From Cryptosporangium aurantiacum (GTDB lineage: Bacteria > Actinomycetota > Actinomycetes > Mycobacteriales > Cryptosporangiaceae), in NCBI RefSeq assembly GCF_900143005.1, contig NZ_FRCS01000002.1, forward strand, positions 434,001-498,000: a stretch of 64,000 nucleotides of DNA, given 5' to 3'. Under the pieces are notes generated by a model. The model was not told the DNA's origin and did no database searches. It saw nothing but the letters and a program-made list of their open reading frames with translations. Shown here in pieces: positions 16,728 through 28,278 of the stretch (within the stretch, counting starts at the first letter, position 1; each line of letters begins with the position of its first letter). A program made the translations under genes and the position numbers.

Positions 16728-17297
16728 GTGAGCTACCAGGTGCGACGGATCCGTCCTTCCGAGTGGCCGGAGCTGCGCCGCCTGCGGCTGGAAGCCTTGA
16801 AAGACTCACCGCTGGCGTTCGTCGAGCAGTACGACGACGCGCTAGCGCTCCCGGACGACGCGTGGCAGGAACGAGCGCAATCCACCGCCGCCGGCACCAG
16901 CGGCGCCCGCTTCGTGGCCACCGACCCCTCCGGGCGGTTCGTCGGCATGGCAGGCATATTCCGCGAGACGGACATCCTCGACCACGTCTCAGCCATGCTC
17001 GTCGGCGTGTACGTCACCCCCACCTACCGAGGCCGCTCCCTCGGCACGGCCGCCGCCGTCACCCGCGCCGCCGTCAACTGGGCCCTCGCCGAGGTGGCAC
17101 CGGACCGGATCCGGTTGTTCGTGCTCGACGTCAACGACCGGGCAAAAGCGTTCTACCGACGCGTCGGTTTCATCCAGACGGGCAACACGATGCGCTACCC
17201 ACCGGACCCGAGCTACTTAGAACTCGAAATGGCCTACGCCCGGGGTGGCATCCACGGTTCGAGCAGCGTGGGGTCGGAAACTGCCGACTCCACCTGA
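16728..17297 (+). CDS. GNAT family N-acetyltransferase
   Basis: This 189-residue protein has the GNAT fold: an N-terminal RRIRPSEWPELRRLRLEAL helix, a VGVYVTPTYRGRSLGTA stretch containing the acetyl-CoA pyrophosphate loop, and the terminal FYRRVGFIQTG strand. Substrate is unknown. Its last 64 bases overlap the 3' end of the converging VOC gene; both C-termini lie beyond the conserved domains. Confidence 0.85.
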   Translation: MSYQVRRIRPSEWPELRRLRLEALKDSPLAFVEQYDDALALPDDAWQERAQSTAAGTSGARFVATDPSGRFVGMAGIFRETDILDHVSAMLVGVYVTPTYRGRSLGTAAAVTRAAVNWALAEVAPDRIRLFVLDVNDRAKAFYRRVGFIQTGNTMRYPPDPSYLELEMAYARGGIHGSSSVGSETADST

Positions 17298-17977
17298 CGG
17301 CGCTCCTCCTCGGTCAGGTCGAATCGCTGAAGCTCGGTTCCCCATCCCGGCACCCGTTCCGGTTCCGCCAGTGCTGTAGACACCTCGATGAGCGCCGCCA
17401 GCGCCATAGCCCGCTCCACGGCCGAGGCGCTGTCGCCGTGACGGCGCAGACCTGAGTTCAGCGCTCGGAAGGCGGCCCGGTCGTCGTTCTTGAACTCACG
17501 CAGGATCCGCGCGTTATCCAAGACCCGGGTAAGTCCTTGCAGTTGCTTGGAGCCCCCGTATTCGAGCTCCATCGGCTCATCCCGTTGGATGAAGACGATC
17601 GAGTTCCCGGACGGGTCCATGATGGTGAACCGCGAAGCGCCCGGCCGGTACCGAGTGATCCGGGGAAGTCCTTTCGCGAGCACCTTCCCGTACTCACGCC
17701 GCATCGCCTCGGTGAACACCGCGTGGTAGGACGCGACCGCATCGACCATCACCAGGCAGCCACCGGTCGTCTCCTCGGACGGGTCGATGCCGCTGAACGC
17801 GCGTCCGTAGTGCAAGTCGAACCCGCTCCACTGAAACGCGAGGTAGAGGTAAGGCTTCGTCTGTTCGTACGTCACCGCGAATCCGAGAGCCCGCCAGAAG
17901 GCCAGGGTCTCCTTCGGCGCCACGCAGGGCAGCAACGGCACGATGGTCTCGTTGGGTTGGACGTGTTCGTCGAGCAT
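17234..17977 (-). CDS. VOC (glyoxalase/bleomycin-resistance) family protein
   Basis: This 247-residue protein has an N-terminal VOC domain (LLPCVAPKETLAFWRALGF, then FTIMDPSGNSIVFIQ) and a C-terminal helical region of about 100 residues that is not part of the usual domain. VOC proteins include dioxygenases, lyases and antibiotic-binding proteins. ATG 17977 opens the conserved region; the longer frame to 18238 runs through a degraded gene and is rejected. Confidence 0.75.
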   Translation of the reverse strand: MLDEHVQPNETIVPLLPCVAPKETLAFWRALGFAVTYEQTKPYLYLAFQWSGFDLHYGRAFSGIDPSEETTGGCLVMVDAVASYHAVFTEAMRREYGKVLAKGLPRITRYRPGASRFTIMDPSGNSIVFIQRDEPMELEYGGSKQLQGLTRVLDNARILREFKNDDRAAFRALNSGLRRHGDSASAVERAMALAALIEVSTALAEPERVPGWGTELQRFDLTEEERRQVESAVSDPTLLEPWMPPRA

Positions 17978-18052
17978 CGTCAGCGCCCTCACTGGTCGAC
18001 GGCAGCAGGCAGCCGCCGCAGTCTGCCAAACTCGCGTCTTAGGCGCACATGA

Positions 18053-18211
18053 CAGTCCGTCGCGATCGCCGTCGACACCGGCTCGGCCCGCGCCCGTCGA
18101 GAGCTGACCGCACTGAACGCCGCCATGGCCCACTGGGGCCGAGTCGCTGAGCACGACATCGAATTGGCTCGTCGGATCAAAGCTGCTGCACCCGCCCACG
18201 GCGCGGTGTGA
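18053..18211 (+). pseudogene. C-terminal remnant of an XRE/TPR-type regulator
   Basis: Codons from 18053 to the TGA at 18209-18211 read QSVAIAVDTGSARARRELTA and continue to RIKAAAPAHGAV. This looks like the C-terminal end of actinobacterial helix-turn-helix/TPR regulators, which typically finish with a S-V-x-V-A-x-x-T-G-S-x-R-A-R-R-E-L-type helix. There is an in-frame stop just before it and no upstream HTH, so it is a decayed fragment. It lies 80 bases from a tRNA-Thr gene. Confidence 0.4.
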
Positions 18212-18292
18212 CTCGTCAGGAGTCCTCTGGTCAGCCACTGCAGGGCGCTAGCGGGCCGCGCTGCCGCGCCGGGATTAACCACCTGGTCAGAG

Positions 18293-18365
18293 AGCTGGTG
18301 AGGGGACTTGAACCCCTAACCGCCCGATTACAAGTCGGGTGCGCTGCCAATTGCGCCACACCAGC
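18293..18365 (-). tRNA. tRNA-Thr(TGT)
   Basis: The minus strand folds into a canonical cloverleaf: acceptor GCTGGTG/CACCAGC, D arm GCGC/GCGC, anticodon stem CCCGA/TCGGG with loop CTTGTAA (anticodon TGT), T arm AGGGG/CCCCT with loop TTCAAGT, U73, no encoded CCA. It stands alone, apart from the array near 60 kb, which holds a second Thr(TGT). Confidence 0.93.
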
Positions 18366-18436
18366 AGGTACGCCTGATCGTAGCCGCTCTCCCCGCACCC
18401 CCGCGCCGCCCCGGGCGCGGGTGTGGCCGACGCCGC

Positions 18437-19018
18437 TCACTGGTGCGTCTGCGCACCCATCACGAACCTCGTCAGGTCGCTCCAGTCAAACGCGCCGATC
18501 ACCAGCGGCTCCGGAGGCGCCTGGTCGACCACGGCGTCCTCGAACTCCGGACGCCACCCGCCGACCGTCGCGATCACGCCCGATTCCAGGTAGCTGGCCA
18601 CATCGAGGTTGAACCAGCGGCGTGTCGTCGGCCTGCGTCCGGTGCCGGCCGGCCGGGGGGCGTCCAGGCCCAGGTAGCTGGCCTGAGTACGTAAGACGCC
18701 GGACGACGCCATCTCCTGAAGATCGCAGACCTGCGCGCGGATCACCCGGGACCAGGACGAGAATCCGTCCAGGTCCTCCAGCCCTAGATCTTCCCGGGCC
18801 CAGTATCGCTCGTACGGCGGAGCGGGCGACTCCAGCGCGTCTCGCACCCAGGTCACCAGCTCGTCGGGTTCTAGTGCCTTGTCGTCGCTGTGGTCGTACC
18901 CGGTGGACCACCAGGCGCGCAGGAACTCCTCCAGTGGTCTACGGGTGGAGGACCCGAGTCGGGACATCGCGAGGTACAGGTCAGAGTTGGTCCGCACCGA
19001 GGGCACCCGCCCATCCAA
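18437..19018 (-). CDS. Hypothetical protein
   Basis: This 193-residue acidic protein has no signal or membrane segment. Its interior (LGLEDLDGFSSWSRVIRAQV) and Trp-rich segments look like a folded domain, but I do not recognise the family. An internal ATG at 18967 is an alternative start. It lies between the tRNA-Thr and a LacI-type regulator, both transcribed in the same direction. Confidence 0.6.
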   Translation of the reverse strand: MDGRVPSVRTNSDLYLAMSRLGSSTRRPLEEFLRAWWSTGYDHSDDKALEPDELVTWVRDALESPAPPYERYWAREDLGLEDLDGFSSWSRVIRAQVCDLQEMASSGVLRTQASYLGLDAPRPAGTGRRPTTRRWFNLDVASYLESGVIATVGGWRPEFEDAVVDQAPPEPLVIGAFDWSDLTRFVMGAQTHQ

Positions 19019-19064
19019 CTAGACCCAGGGCACGTATCAAAGGCCAGCAGCTGGCTGGACAGCT

Positions 19065-19112
19065 AAGTGGACCCACATGGGGGAGCCAGAGCTGCCCTAG
19101 ATGGGTCCACTT
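19065..19112. repeat. Inverted repeat between hypothetical gene and LacI gene
   Basis: AAGTGGACCCA (19065-19075) is exactly complementary to TGGGTCCACTT (19102-19112), with 26 bases between. It follows the LacI gene's stop (19127, minus strand) and could be its terminator or an operator for the gene beyond. Confidence 0.4.
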
Positions 19113-19126
19113 CCCGGGAGCGGGGC

Positions 19127-20200
19127 TCAGCGCGGCGCGGCCGTCGTCTGTCGGATGCGCAGTTCGGTCGGAATCGTGGCCCGCATGGTCGGCGTCTCGT
19201 CGCGGTCGTCGCGGCTGAGCAGACGCCAGGCGGCCCGGCCCTTCTCCGCGTGCGACTGGTGGATCGTCGTCAACCCGCTGACCGTGGCCTCGGGGATGTC
19301 GTCGAAGCCGGTCACCGACAGATCCGACGGCACCTGCCGCCCCATGGCGCGAGCGGCCTGGATCGTGCCGAGCGCCAGCACGTCGGTGGTGCACGCCACG
19401 GCGGTCAGCTCGGGGTACTGGTCGAGCATCTCCTTGGCCGCTCCGGCGGCCGAGTCGATCGTGTTCTCCCAGCATTCCCAGACCGGGACTTCCTCGCGGT
19501 CCAGCTTCAGCCCGTCGAACAGCCCGTCGAGCCGCAGCCGGACGACGTCGTAGGGCGAGAGCCGCTGACGCTCGGGGCTGGCCTGACCGCCGGGGCCGCG
19601 CTGCGAGCTGATCCGGCTACAGATTATGCCGATCTTGCGGTGCCCGAGTTCGGCCAAGTGTGCGCCGGCCTTGGCTGCGGCCGCGCGGTCGTCGATACCG
19701 ACGAAGTCGGCTCCGGACGCGTCCAACGGCTCGTCGACGATGACGGTCGGCAGCGGACGCGCGAGCGCCGCTTCCAGGTGCGGGTCGTCGTTCGGCAGCG
19801 AGTAGACGATGAAGCCGTCGACGGCGGCTGCCGCGGCGAGCGCCGGGTCGGTGCCGGCGCCCGGGACGGCGGGTACCAGGAGCAGACCGGTCTTGGCGTC
19901 CTCGCACTCGCGTGCCAGGCCGGCCAGGAACTCGACCGCGGCCGGGTCGCGGAACGCGTAGGACAGCGCCTCGGTGAGGAGCAGACCGATCGCGCCCGCC
20001 CGCCGGGTACGCAGCGAGCGCGCAAGGGGGTCGGGACCGGGGTACCCGAGCCGCTTGGCGGCCTCGAGAACGCGTTGACGCAGCTGAGGGGAGAGCTGGT
20101 CCGGTCGGTTGTAAGCGTTGGAGACGGTGGTGCGGGACACGCCGAGTTCCGCCGCCAGCGACGCGAGCGTGGCGGTCCGACGGGGCTGCCGCTGGGCCAT
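19127..20200 (-). CDS. LacI family transcriptional regulator
   Basis: This 357-residue repressor has an N-terminal HTH (ATLASLAAELGVSRTTVSNA) with the hinge helix PDPLARSLRTRRA, followed by a periplasmic-binding-protein-like effector domain (VTGFDDIPEATV, LTTIHQ). Such proteins usually sense a sugar. It is divergent from the msiK-type ATPase gene, and a consensus LacI operator lies in the gap, so it may control both genes. Confidence 0.9.
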   Translation of the reverse strand: MAQRQPRRTATLASLAAELGVSRTTVSNAYNRPDQLSPQLRQRVLEAAKRLGYPGPDPLARSLRTRRAGAIGLLLTEALSYAFRDPAAVEFLAGLARECEDAKTGLLLVPAVPGAGTDPALAAAAAVDGFIVYSLPNDDPHLEAALARPLPTVIVDEPLDASGADFVGIDDRAAAAKAGAHLAELGHRKIGIICSRISSQRGPGGQASPERQRLSPYDVVRLRLDGLFDGLKLDREEVPVWECWENTIDSAAGAAKEMLDQYPELTAVACTTDVLALGTIQAARAMGRQVPSDLSVTGFDDIPEATVSGLTTIHQSHAEKGRAAWRLLSRDDRDETPTMRATIPTELRIRQTTAAPR

Positions 20201-20542
20201 GGGCGGACCCTAACCGATCAAGCGCCGTCCGTATACCCGCCGGTAACCGAGCGACTTTGTGATGTACGTCATCGACACACCCCTCGTGCGGGTTTGAAAC
20301 GATTCATGGGCATAAAGATTACCCACCGATAGCACTCAATTACTTATTGCCACGAATAGTAAATCCGACCAATAGCGAACGCCGTCGACTGTCTTTCCCT
20401 GAACAGCAACGTCACCGACATGTGCGAGTTATCTTTGCTCCACGATCGGACCTGATGTCCGTTCGCGGGAGGCGGAGCTGTCCGCACCGTCCTCACCACT
20501 CGGATCGTCCGGCACGTTCCTGCCGGTGGAAAGGACTGCACC
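20201..20542. other. 342-base divergent regulatory region
   Basis: The gap between the LacI gene and the ABC ATPase gene is AT-richer than its surroundings, particularly 20300-20380. It contains the LacI-type operator, a near-palindrome TGATGTACGTCA (20260-20271), and no supported coding region. Confidence 0.6.
20295..20306. promoter_or_regulatory. LacI-type operator
   Basis: TGAAACGATTCA fits the LacI-family pattern TGNAAnCGnTTNCA-like with a central CG, inside the divergent gap 95 bases from the LacI start. Recognition is by pattern only. Confidence 0.55.
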
Positions 20543-21631
<1,089 letters not shown>

Positions 21632-21645
21632 CCTTCGTAGAGTAG

Positions 21646-21682
21646 GAAAGACCTGCGCCGACGGGTTCGGCGCAGGTCTTTC
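21646..21682 (+). terminator. Intrinsic-type terminator after msiK
   Basis: A 15-bp perfect stem (AAAGACCTGCGCCGA at 21647-21661, complement at 21667-21681) with a 5-base loop ends in GTCTTTC, giving a short T-rich 3' side. It lies 15 bases after the stop. Confidence 0.8.
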
Positions 21683-21712
21683 TACGTTCTGGGGGTCGGC
21701 ATCGCCAGCGAG

Positions 21713-22240
21713 TTGTTACCGATCGCGCTCGTCGCGGCGGCCGTCCTGGCGTTGGCGGCGATCACGTGGCGCCCGCTGGCACGACACGCGGGAACCCATC
21801 CGCTGGTCGCGATCGGGCTGGTGTTGAGCGTGGCCGCGATCGCGATCGTGACGCTCACTCCGGCGCCCGCAGGCTTCGCGAATTACTGGCAGGGATGGGG
21901 ATGCGTCCAGGCCGGTTGGCGACCCGACTGGCTTCCGTGGCCGTTCGAGGGGCGGATCAACGGGCGCAGCCTCAACGTCTGGATGTTCGTGCCGCTCGGC
22001 GCGTTCGTCGCGCTGACCGGGACGCGCAAGCCCGCGACGCTCTGGACGCCGTTCACGCTGAGCGCGTTCGCGCTCCTGCTGCCGCTCGCGGTCGAATCGG
22101 CCCAGCGGGTACTGCCGCTGGACCGGTTCTGCGATACCCGGGACGTTGCGGACAACACCTACGGGCTGGTGTTGGGGATCGCGCTCGGGCTGGCGCTCCG
22201 CCCGGCCCGCCACCGCCTCCGCCGCCTGCTGCCGTTGTGA
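21713..22240 (+). CDS. VanZ family membrane protein
   Basis: This 175-residue protein has four hydrophobic segments and the VanZ pattern: a TLTPAP turn after helix 2, N-x-W-M-F-V-P-L-G, and the VESAQRVLPLDRFCDTRDVADN motif before the last helix. VanZ proteins raise teicoplanin tolerance in some bacteria by an unknown mechanism; in actinobacteria their role is unclear. The start is a TTG at 21713; no better start is in frame. Confidence 0.85.
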   Translation: MLPIALVAAAVLALAAITWRPLARHAGTHPLVAIGLVLSVAAIAIVTLTPAPAGFANYWQGWGCVQAGWRPDWLPWPFEGRINGRSLNVWMFVPLGAFVALTGTRKPATLWTPFTLSAFALLLPLAVESAQRVLPLDRFCDTRDVADNTYGLVLGIALGLALRPARHRLRRLLPL

Positions 22241-22265
22241 GGTCCGGCCGCTAGGCGGCCGGACC
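22241..22265. terminator. Hairpin between converging vanZ and rlmB genes
   Basis: GGTCCGGCCGC (22241-22251) and its complement (22255-22265) form an 11-bp stem with loop TAG directly after the vanZ stop. Confidence 0.6.
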
Positions 22266-22302
22266 GGACGGCGTCGCCCCCGGGGCGGAGTGCGGTGTCA
22301 GC

Positions 22303-23277
22303 TCAGGACTGGCGGCGCTGCCGAGCCACTTCGGCCAGCAGCACAGCCGCCGCCACCGACGCGTTCAACGACTCGGTGTCGCTCGTCATCGGGATCGAAA
22401 CCCGCTGGTCACAGGCCTCGCCGACCAGCCGGGACAACCCGCGGCCCTCCGAGCCCACGACGATCACGACCGGATCGGTGCCGACCTCCAACGAGTCGGA
22501 ACTCACCTCGCCGTCGGCGTCCAGACCGAGAACGGTGAACCCCTGCTCCTGCAGCGACCGTAGCGTCCGGGTGAGGTTCGTGACGCGAGCCACCGGCAGA
22601 CGAGCCGCCGCACCGGCCGACGTCCGCCAGGCAGTGGCGGTCATGCCCGCCGCACGCCGTTCCGGAAGAATCACCCCGGAAGCACCGAACGCCGCAGCCG
22701 ATCGCACCACCGCACCAAGGTTGCGCGGATCCGTCACCCCATCCAGCGCCACCAGCAGCGGCGGCCCCGACACCTCCGCCAGCACGTCCGGCAGATCCGC
22801 GTACGCGTACGGCGGCACCTTCAGCCCGATGCCCTGGTGCAGCACTCCCCCGGTCATCCGGTCGAGCTCGGTGCGGCTGACCTCGATGATCGACAGGCCG
22901 CGGTCACCCGCGGTCTGCACCGCCTCGTTGATCCGCTCGTCGATGTCGACGCCGAGAGCCAGGAACAACGCGCTGGCCGGGATCTCGGCCCGCAACGCCT
23001 CCACCACCGGGTTGCGCCCGACGAGCAGCTCGGCACCCTCCCGCGAGCCCTGGGCACGGCGCCCGGGGCTCGTGCGGGCCCGGTCGGCCGACGGCGACGC
23101 GGTACGCCGCGCCGCCGAGGCCGCCCGCTTCGACGCGGGGTGCTTGAACCGGTCAACGGCCTTCGGCGTCGGGCCCTTGCCTTCCAGCCCTTTGCGGCGC
23201 TGGCCACCCGAACCGACGACCGGCCCCTTCTTGGTGCCCGCCTTGCGGCGGTTGGGGCGCTGGCTGTTGCCGGGCAT
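22303..23277 (-). CDS. rlmB: 23S rRNA (guanosine-2'-O-)-methyltransferase RlmB/TrmH type
   Basis: This 324-residue SPOUT methyltransferase has a basic N-terminal extension of about 85 residues, an L30e-like substrate-binding domain ([21 protein letters not shown]), then SPOUT motifs [22 protein letters not shown] and [14 protein letters not shown], which form the trefoil knot and SAM site. It 2'-O-methylates a 23S rRNA guanosine. It is 27 bases downstream of cysS; this cysS-rlmB order is conserved in actinobacteria. Confidence 0.92.
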   Translation of the reverse strand: MPGNSQRPNRRKAGTKKGPVVGSGGQRRKGLEGKGPTPKAVDRFKHPASKRAASAARRTASPSADRARTSPGRRAQGSREGAELLVGRNPVVEALRAEIPASALFLALGVDIDERINEAVQTAGDRGLSIIEVSRTELDRMTGGVLHQGIGLKVPPYAYADLPDVLAEVSGPPLLVALDGVTDPRNLGAVVRSAAAFGASGVILPERRAAGMTATAWRTSAGAAARLPVARVTNLTRTLRSLQEQGFTVLGLDADGEVSSDSLEVGTDPVVIVVGSEGRGLSRLVGEACDQRVSIPMTSDTESLNASVAAAVLLAEVARQRRQS

Positions 23278-23304
23278 GTGGTGGCTCTTTCGCTAAGGAG
23301 GGGG

Positions 23305-24681
<1,377 letters not shown>

Positions 24682-24757
24682 GCCGCGCAATTCTACGCAG
24701 ACACGTAGCCGCAGCGCCCCGGGCGACCGGTACCCGACATCGAATTCGCACACTGCC

Positions 24758-24784
24758 GCAACCTGCACGGCACGCAGCCCGCTC
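24758..24784 (+). promoter_or_regulatory. Candidate ECF-type promoter for the SigE-family gene
   Basis: GCAACC at 24758-24763, the AAC-type -35 element used by many ECF sigma factors, stands 16 bases before CGCTC (24780-24784) and ahead of the sigma gene start at 24817. Autoregulation is typical, but the -10 element is weak. Confidence 0.3.
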
Positions 24785-24816
24785 TTAGGAGCAGAGCCGC
24801 GGCGAAAGGAACATCT

Positions 24817-25320
24817 GTGGACGACGAGTACCACGAGTACGTCCGGTCCGCGCTACCGGCGTTACGTCGGCTGGCGTACGTCCTCTGCCAGGACGGTCAC
24901 CGGGCCGACGACCTCGTGCAAGGCGCGCTCGTGAAGCTGTACCTGCACTGGGGCAAGGCGCGGGCCGCGACCAACCGGGACGCGTACGCCCGCACGGTGC
25001 TGGTCCGGGTATTTCTCGGCGAGAAGCGCGCGGGCTGGGCGCGCCGCGTGGTCCTGGTCGACCGGCTGCCGGACGTCGCGTCCACCGGCCCGGATCCGGC
25101 CGCCACGCTGGCCCTGCGGGCCGCGTTGGCGACCCTGCCTGCCAAGCAGCGTGCCGCGTTGGTCCTCCGTTACTACGCAGACCTTTCGGTGGACGAGACG
25201 GCTGAGGCGCTCGGCTGCCCGGCGAACACGGTGAAGAGCCACACCGCACGGGGCATCGCGGCGCTGCGCCGCGTACTCCCCGACGAAACCCACCCCGCCG
25301 ACACGAGGAGTGGACGATGA
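24817..25320 (+). CDS. SigE-family ECF RNA polymerase sigma factor
   Basis: This 167-residue protein has region 2 ([28 protein letters not shown]) and region 4 ([40 protein letters not shown]) of the short SigE-like actinobacterial sigma factors. Start GTG 24817 follows AAGGAAC. Its TGA overlaps the ATG of a membrane protein gene (25317-25320), the usual position of a cognate regulator. Confidence 0.9.
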   Translation: MDDEYHEYVRSALPALRRLAYVLCQDGHRADDLVQGALVKLYLHWGKARAATNRDAYARTVLVRVFLGEKRAGWARRVVLVDRLPDVASTGPDPAATLALRAALATLPAKQRAALVLRYYADLSVDETAEALGCPANTVKSHTARGIAALRRVLPDETHPADTRSGR

Positions 25321-26354
25321 ACGAAACGGCACTCCGCACCCTGCTGAACGACGTCGCGGCAGAGACGCCGCAGCGCACCGCGGTGGACTCGTACCTGGCG
25401 GTCGAGACCGCCCGGCGGCAGCGGCGCCTGCGGCAGCGCCTAGTGGCCATCGGGGCGGCGGCGCTGGTCCTGCTGGTGACGGTGGCGACGGCCGTGGTGG
25501 CGGTCGCGGTGCGCGACCGCCCGGCGCCCCCGGTGACCCCGAGGCAAGCACCGACCAGCTTCGATCCGCTGAAGCTCCGGGTCACTCCGGGGTGGCTGCC
25601 GGGCGGCTACATCCCGACGCAAACGCGGATCACGGCCAGCGACATCCGCATCACCTACTCCTCGGCCGATCACCAGGGTGTGATCACGGTCTACCTGGCG
25701 CCCCGCAAGCGCATCGTCGTCGAGCCGGTGCTCGCGCCGGCGTCCGTGCCGGGCGCGGCGATCCCGAGGACCGTGCCGCCGGGCGCCCCCGGGCCGGACG
25801 TGAACGGCGAGCCCTCCAGCTGGTACCCGGAGGGTTCCCGGATGAACGGGGGCGGTCCGGCCGGCCGGGTCGGCCAGCTGAGGTTCCAGTGGGCTCCGGA
25901 CGCGATCGGTTTGGTCGACATCGGCGGCCTCACCGATCCGCAAGACGTCGCCGTGCGGGTCGCGAAGGCGCTGAAAGTGCAGCCCGGCACCCCCACCCCG
26001 CTTCCGTACTCGCTGGCCGAGCCACTACCGCACCCGGTGTTCGAGCTGATCACCGGCGAGATCGGGAGCCCGCTGGCCTGGGTTCACGTGCAGTACGGCA
26101 CCAGCTATCAGGACGTGAAGGCACAGGTCGACTACGCCACCTCCAAGACCGATAACACCACCGTGAATCGGCCGCGACCCGTCGGCACCTGGCGAGCGGA
26201 GGTCACGAGGGTCGACAAGACCACCACCGAGGTCCGCTTCGCCCCCAGCATCGACACGCGGGCGAGTATCCAGGCGGCTCACGCCGACGCGCTGCGCATC
26301 GCCGCAGGGTTCCGGGTGACCGGGAAGCTTCAGGACCAGACGACCTGGAAGTGA
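25317..26354 (+). CDS. Membrane-anchored partner of the SigE-family sigma factor
   Basis: This 345-residue protein has a 40-residue cytosolic head ([20 protein letters not shown]), one membrane helix (about residues 43-65) and a large extracytoplasmic domain. The head resembles short sigma-binding tails of proteins encoded next to SigE-like factors, but it lacks a zinc anti-sigma HxxxCxxC motif. A role as an anti-sigma or signal receptor is inferred from coupling and topology. Confidence 0.7.
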   Translation: MNETALRTLLNDVAAETPQRTAVDSYLAVETARRQRRLRQRLVAIGAAALVLLVTVATAVVAVAVRDRPAPPVTPRQAPTSFDPLKLRVTPGWLPGGYIPTQTRITASDIRITYSSADHQGVITVYLAPRKRIVVEPVLAPASVPGAAIPRTVPPGAPGPDVNGEPSSWYPEGSRMNGGGPAGRVGQLRFQWAPDAIGLVDIGGLTDPQDVAVRVAKALKVQPGTPTPLPYSLAEPLPHPVFELITGEIGSPLAWVHVQYGTSYQDVKAQVDYATSKTDNTTVNRPRPVGTWRAEVTRVDKTTTEVRFAPSIDTRASIQAAHADALRIAAGFRVTGKLQDQTTWK

Positions 26355-26360
26355 ACGACA

Positions 26361-26395
26361 GTCGGGCCGGTTCGAGAGATTCGAACCGGCCCGAC
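26361..26395. terminator. Strong hairpin terminator
   Basis: GTCGGGCCGGTTCGA (26361-26375) and its complement (26381-26395) form a 15-bp perfect stem with a 5-base loop, six bases after the membrane protein stop. The rest of the gap to 26618 contains nothing I can support. Confidence 0.75.
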
Positions 26396-26618
26396 CGCTT
26401 ATGACGCAGTGACTCTGTGGCGTGGTGTGGAGTTCTCGAGCGATCACCTCCTCGGGTCGGTGGACTCTTACGTCAGTGGGCGCATCGGCGGGGGCAGATG
26501 CCTGCGCTCGGGTGGTCTGGTCGAGCCGTTCGGGCTCGGTGCGGTGCGACGCGAGACCGGGCGGCGGGCCGACGGGCGTCGGTGGCCGGTGTAGGCGCGG
26601 GGTGTCCTCATGGCCGGA

Positions 26619-27578
26619 TCAGCTCCAGCTGGTCGGGTAGCCGACGGCGTTCAGCGACTTGGCGGCGGTGCCGTCGGCCTTGGCCTTCATCACCCGCGGC
26701 TCGCTCTCGGTGGCCTGCGCCCACGCGGCGTACGCGATCGAGGTGCCGGTCGGCGCCCACACCGTGTCCTGCTCGCCGACGCTCGGCGTGCGGGTGATCT
26801 GGCGGCTGCTCGTACCGTCGGCCTTCATCGTCCAGAGGTCGTAGTTGCCACCGGCGGTGGCGTGGCTGAACACGATCGTCCTGCCGTCGGGGCTCCAGGC
26901 CGGGCTGTTCTTGTCGCCACCGTTGCGGGTCAGCGCGGTCTCGCGGGTGCCGTCGGCCTTGACGGTGACGACCTCGATGTTGAACGGCTCGCCGCTGCGC
27001 TCGTCGAGCTGGCCGCGGGTCACCGCGAAGCGGGTGCTGTCGGGGGCCCAGCTGATGCCGGTGCCGTAGTAGAAGCCGTCCCGGGAGACCTTGCGGGCGC
27101 CGGTGCCGTCCGCCTTCATCACCCAGACCGCGCCCTGGCTCTGGTACGCGATCAGCGCGCCGTTCGGGGAGAGCTCGGGGCCGAACGCCTCGGTGTCGAG
27201 CTTGGTGAGCTGGCGGCGGCCGGAGCCGTCGGCGTTCATGATCCAGACCTGCGCGCCGAAGCCGGTGCGTCCCTGGTCGGAGTAGACGATCTTGCGGCCG
27301 TCCTTGGAGTACGCGCCGTACTTGCGCTGGAAGGCCTCACCGGCGAGCAGGGTCTTGGTGCTGCCCGCGGCGACCTGGTCCATGTCGCGGCCGTTGTCGA
27401 CCAGCAGGCGGCCGTCGCTGTTCGCGGTCCAGGCCGAACCGGCCGGGTGCCCCGCCTGTGCCTCAGCGGCCTGCGCGTGGGCTCCCAGGGCCGGGCTGGT
27501 GAGGGCGAGCGTCGCCCCGACGAACGCCGTGCCGACCGACGCCGCAGTCCGGAGCGTGGTGCTGATCATCCGCCGCAT
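26619..27578 (-). CDS. Secreted TolB-like beta-propeller protein
   Basis: This 319-residue protein has a signal peptide (RRMISTTLRTAASVGTAF... ALGAHAQA) and six or so repeats of a PD40/TolB blade: W-x-M-x-A-D-G-T/S-G followed by SPDGxxIxY/F, e.g. WIMNADGSGRRQLTKL and AWSPDGRTIVFSH. It should fold as an extracytoplasmic beta-propeller that binds peptides or glycans. ATG 27578 has GGGAG upstream and starts the signal peptide. Confidence 0.85.
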   Translation of the reverse strand: MRRMISTTLRTAASVGTAFVGATLALTSPALGAHAQAAEAQAGHPAGSAWTANSDGRLLVDNGRDMDQVAAGSTKTLLAGEAFQRKYGAYSKDGRKIVYSDQGRTGFGAQVWIMNADGSGRRQLTKLDTEAFGPELSPNGALIAYQSQGAVWVMKADGTGARKVSRDGFYYGTGISWAPDSTRFAVTRGQLDERSGEPFNIEVVTVKADGTRETALTRNGGDKNSPAWSPDGRTIVFSHATAGGNYDLWTMKADGTSSRQITRTPSVGEQDTVWAPTGTSIAYAAWAQATESEPRVMKAKADGTAAKSLNAVGYPTSWS

Positions 27579-27709
27579 TGAATTGCTCCCCCGTGATGAG
27601 CCCCTGTGGTGAGGGCTCGCGTGCACCCTTCGCGCTACCTGTCGGCTCCGAACACGCACCTGTGAAGGTTTTCGTCCGGTTATCTTGTGGTATAGCGCGG
27701 ATCACACCA

Positions 27710-28258
27710 CTAACGGAGGGCGTCCGGGGTGTCGACGTCGTCGGGGCGGCCGGTGTCGTCGCAGGCAACCGGCGTGATCAGGGCGGGGTTGGCGGCGAGG
27801 AACGCGCGAGCGCCGACGTCGCCCCGGGCCCCGGCCCGCACGGCGTCCCAGTGTTGCGCCGCGATCAGCACCGGATGGCCACGCGTGCCGCGGTAGGTCG
27901 CCGCCACCACCGATGCGCCGTCGCGGTACGCCGAGATCAGCCGCTGTACGGCGTCCGGACCGAGAAAGGGTGTGTCGACCGGGACCAGCACCACCGCATC
28001 GGCCGCGGAAGCGGCCGTCAGGCCTACCCGGACCGACGAGCCCATGCCCTCGTCCCACCCGGGGTTGTCGACGACGGTCGCGCCGTCGACGGTCAGCGGG
28101 GCCGCGCCGGCCACCACGAGCACGGAATCGCAGCCACCGTCGCGCAGCAGGCGCACGGCCCGGTCGACGAAACGTTCACCCTGGTACTCGACCAGGGCCT
28201 TGGGGCGGCCGAAGCGGCGCCCCGCGCCGGCCGCGAGCACGATCCCGACGATGCTCAC
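27710..28258 (-). CDS. NTP transferase, MocA/MobA-like
   Basis: This 182-residue nucleotidyltransferase begins IVGIVLAAGAGRRFGRPKALV, the nucleotide-binding loop with Gly-rich turn and Lys, and has VLVPVDTPFLG and RGHPVLI motifs. The MocA branch adds CMP to molybdopterin to make the dinucleotide cofactor of xanthine-dehydrogenase-type enzymes; MobA would add GMP. It is last in an operon with carbamate kinase and a ring-opening amidohydrolase, 20 bases after the latter. That association suggests service of a molybdenum hydroxylase in the same nitrogen-heterocycle pathway. Confidence 0.8.
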   Translation of the reverse strand: MSIVGIVLAAGAGRRFGRPKALVEYQGERFVDRAVRLLRDGGCDSVLVVAGAAPLTVDGATVVDNPGWDEGMGSSVRVGLTAASAADAVVLVPVDTPFLGPDAVQRLISAYRDGASVVAATYRGTRGHPVLIAAQHWDAVRAGARGDVGARAFLAANPALITPVACDDTGRPDDVDTPDALR

Positions 28259-28278
28259 GGCCGGCCACGTTACTCAGC

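Noticed and set aside
18053-18292. A tRNA-Thr attachment site with an integrated element
   Set aside because: No integrase and no direct repeat of the tRNA 3' end were found within the window, so only the regulator remnant is reported.
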